From Solen grandis (lineage: Eukaryota; Mollusca; Bivalvia; Adapedonta; Solenidae): a stretch of DNA of 64,000 nucleotides. The position numbers and the translations under genes are program-made. The notes below the pieces were generated by a model that saw only the letters and a program-made list of their open reading frames with translations, was not told the DNA's origin and made no database searches. Below are positions 62,631 through 64,000 of this stretch, piece by piece. Every line of letters starts with the position of its first letter. Within the stretch, counting starts at the first letter, position 1. The stretch covers positions 63,483,323-63,547,322 of the forward strand of contig CM037780.1 of assembly GCA_021229015.1 (NCBI GenBank), read 5' to 3'.

Positions 62631-62880
62631 TACCATAATACGACCAAAGTTACCTTCGGACGATAAAACTCGAAATGCATAGGATAAAAAAAATGAAACT
62701 AAAGCGAATGTTACTGATCAGATCATTTATGGGTATTTTTAACGCGCTTTTTTATGTGGTATTGCTTAACGTAGAATGTATTTGTGGTTACTTTCACTCA
62801 AGGAAGTATGATGAAAATTACACCCACTTAATGTCCATAAATCATGTTTGATCATTAGACGGTATGCTTAACATAGGGGA

Positions 62881-63085
62881 GGGGCCTCCGTGGCTGACTT
62901 TAACACTCACTCAGCCCCTCACTGCGTGGGTTTTAATCCCGGCAGGGTCTTTCAGATTTTCAGCTGAGGAAGCCTTCCAGCTGGCTAGAGGTAGGTCGGT
63001 GGTTTTACCTGGATGCCTCCGTGCATTCGGGATCTTCTTCCACCTGTAATTAGCTGGACGTCGATATATGACTGAAATTTTGTCA
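62881..63085 (+). mobile_element. tRNA-headed SINE (family A)
   Basis: A tRNA-like head ('ggcctccgtggctgacttta', then box-B-like 'gggttttaatccc' near 62928-62940) leads into 'gaggtaggtcggtggtttta', then 'cacctgtaattagctggacg' and 'tgactgaaattttgtc'. An A-rich tail follows at about 63122. It matches the minus-strand copy at 54.8-55.05 kb and the fragments at 39.7 and 10.5 kb. Box B has decayed, so it is probably inactive. Confidence 0.85.
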
Positions 63086-63121
63086 CATAGCAGATTCAGT
63101 ATAAAATTAAATAATTGGATG

Positions 63122-63163
63122 TAAAAAAAAAAAAACTAAAAAAAAAAAAAAACTAAAAAAAAA
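63122..63163. repeat. A-rich tract
   Basis: Three A-runs are separated by 'ct', about 40 bp downstream of the SINE. It may be that SINE's tail after insertion or decay. Confidence 0.9.
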
Positions 63164-64000
63164 CTGGGACGATACAAAGTTATGGTTCTTGGTCACTGCA
63201 TTTGTCACTGTGTATGTATATTTTTTAAGTTTCAAGTCCATATCTTATATATTTTATTCAGAAATGCTTCGAGCAAAAAAATAAAAATAAAATAAAATAA
63301 ATAAAATTAAACAATGAAAGATGATTAAAAAATTCAAGTTATAACCAAGGTTAAAATTGTCGACATACAAACAGACAGAAAGACCGACGTTACAAAAACA
63401 ATTTGGTCCCGATCAATTGATTCTGAGGCACAAATAAATAAATAAATAAATAAATAAATATTAACAGAATGATTTTTTTTAAACTTCACACAATCCATTA
63501 CTGCTTATAGAGATATAAGTCACTTCATTTGCATATGTGATTTTTACATTTTATCAATATTAGCATTGGGAAGGTGGAATCACTGATTGCTTTAAAAATT
63601 AGATTTTAAGAAAGTAATGAAAACGAAATCATGAATTTTACATCGATTAACTTACGATTACAAGTATACATAAAAACCGATTACACTAGAATACACGATT
63701 ACATCTGATTTCGATTACTGGTTTCTATTCCCCGTGACGAAGACAATGTTATCCTGACCACAATCAGGAGGTCCTGGAACCATCCTTATATACTGAGAGC
63801 TTAGCAAGGCAGTACATGTCCACATGTATAAAAATACAAATGTCTTCGTGTGTCGCTGCTGGTAACTAGCCACCGGACCAGATGGAAATAAACAAATAAA
63901 AAAAAGATAGAAAGAGATTATTTAATCGTATCAGTTATTTTAATTATAGCGACTCTGATCTGATAAAAATGTATGCGTGTATATTTTTTCATACCATTTG
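63164..64000. other. non-coding stretch with (AAAT)n tracts
   Basis: AAAT-type tracts lie at about 63275-63308 and 63432-63461. No gene is recognised. Confidence 0.6.

Overview
This window is 64 kb of AT-rich animal nuclear DNA, most likely from a mollusc and probably a heterodont bivalve. That placement is an inference. It rests on long introns and intergenic space, abundant microsatellites, tRNA-headed SINEs whose 3' part carries an 'AGCTGGACGTCG...ATGACTGAAAT' core, and diverged 'TGACCTTGACCTTTGACCT' tandem repeats, all of which I associate with bivalve assemblies. No prokaryotic gene organisation, rRNA gene, intact tRNA gene or CRISPR array is visible.

Coding content is very low. At this base composition I estimate by hand that a handful of open frames near 100 codons are expected by chance, and nearly all open frames here fall in that class. 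Two stand out as real. One is a 137-nt spliced exon at 23.6 kb encoding the start of an immunoglobulin domain of the Dpr/lachesin/neurotrimin type. The other is a 290-codon integrase with a DDE catalytic triad on the minus strand at 32 kb.

Layout. 0-13 kb: non-coding, with microsatellites, a ~33-bp minisatellite (2.5-3.1 kb), a ~24-bp minisatellite (6.9-7.2 kb) and decayed SINE pieces. 13.5-14.6 kb: a foldback element and a SINE. 14.6-31 kb: sparse DNA around the Ig exon. 31.09-35.59 kb: a 4.5-kb element with TG...CA ends, perfect 47-bp terminal inverted repeats, a perfect 6-bp target-site duplication, the integrase gene, and long arms built of palindromic repeat units. 37.8-40.1 kb: decayed DNA-transposon termini and a SINE fused to half of the 13.5-kb foldback family. 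41.25-43.26 kb: a second complete, apparently non-autonomous element, with tandem-repeat arms and its own 6-bp duplication. 43.53-43.69 kb: a short hairpin element bounded by TTAA. 45.25-45.35 kb: an assembly gap, followed by about 2.5 kb of homopolymer-swollen, probably poorly polished sequence. 48-50.3 kb: diverged repeats. 52.2-53.6 kb: two more inverted arrays. 54.8-63.1 kb: SINEs, a (CAA)n tail, and two blocks of diverged tandem repeats, one rich in nuclear-receptor-like half-sites.

The most notable content is the integrase element with its palindromic arms, and the recurring design of short repeats arranged as inverted arms. The integrase is the only enzyme in the window and could act on its own element's ends. 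Nothing shows that it serves the other elements.
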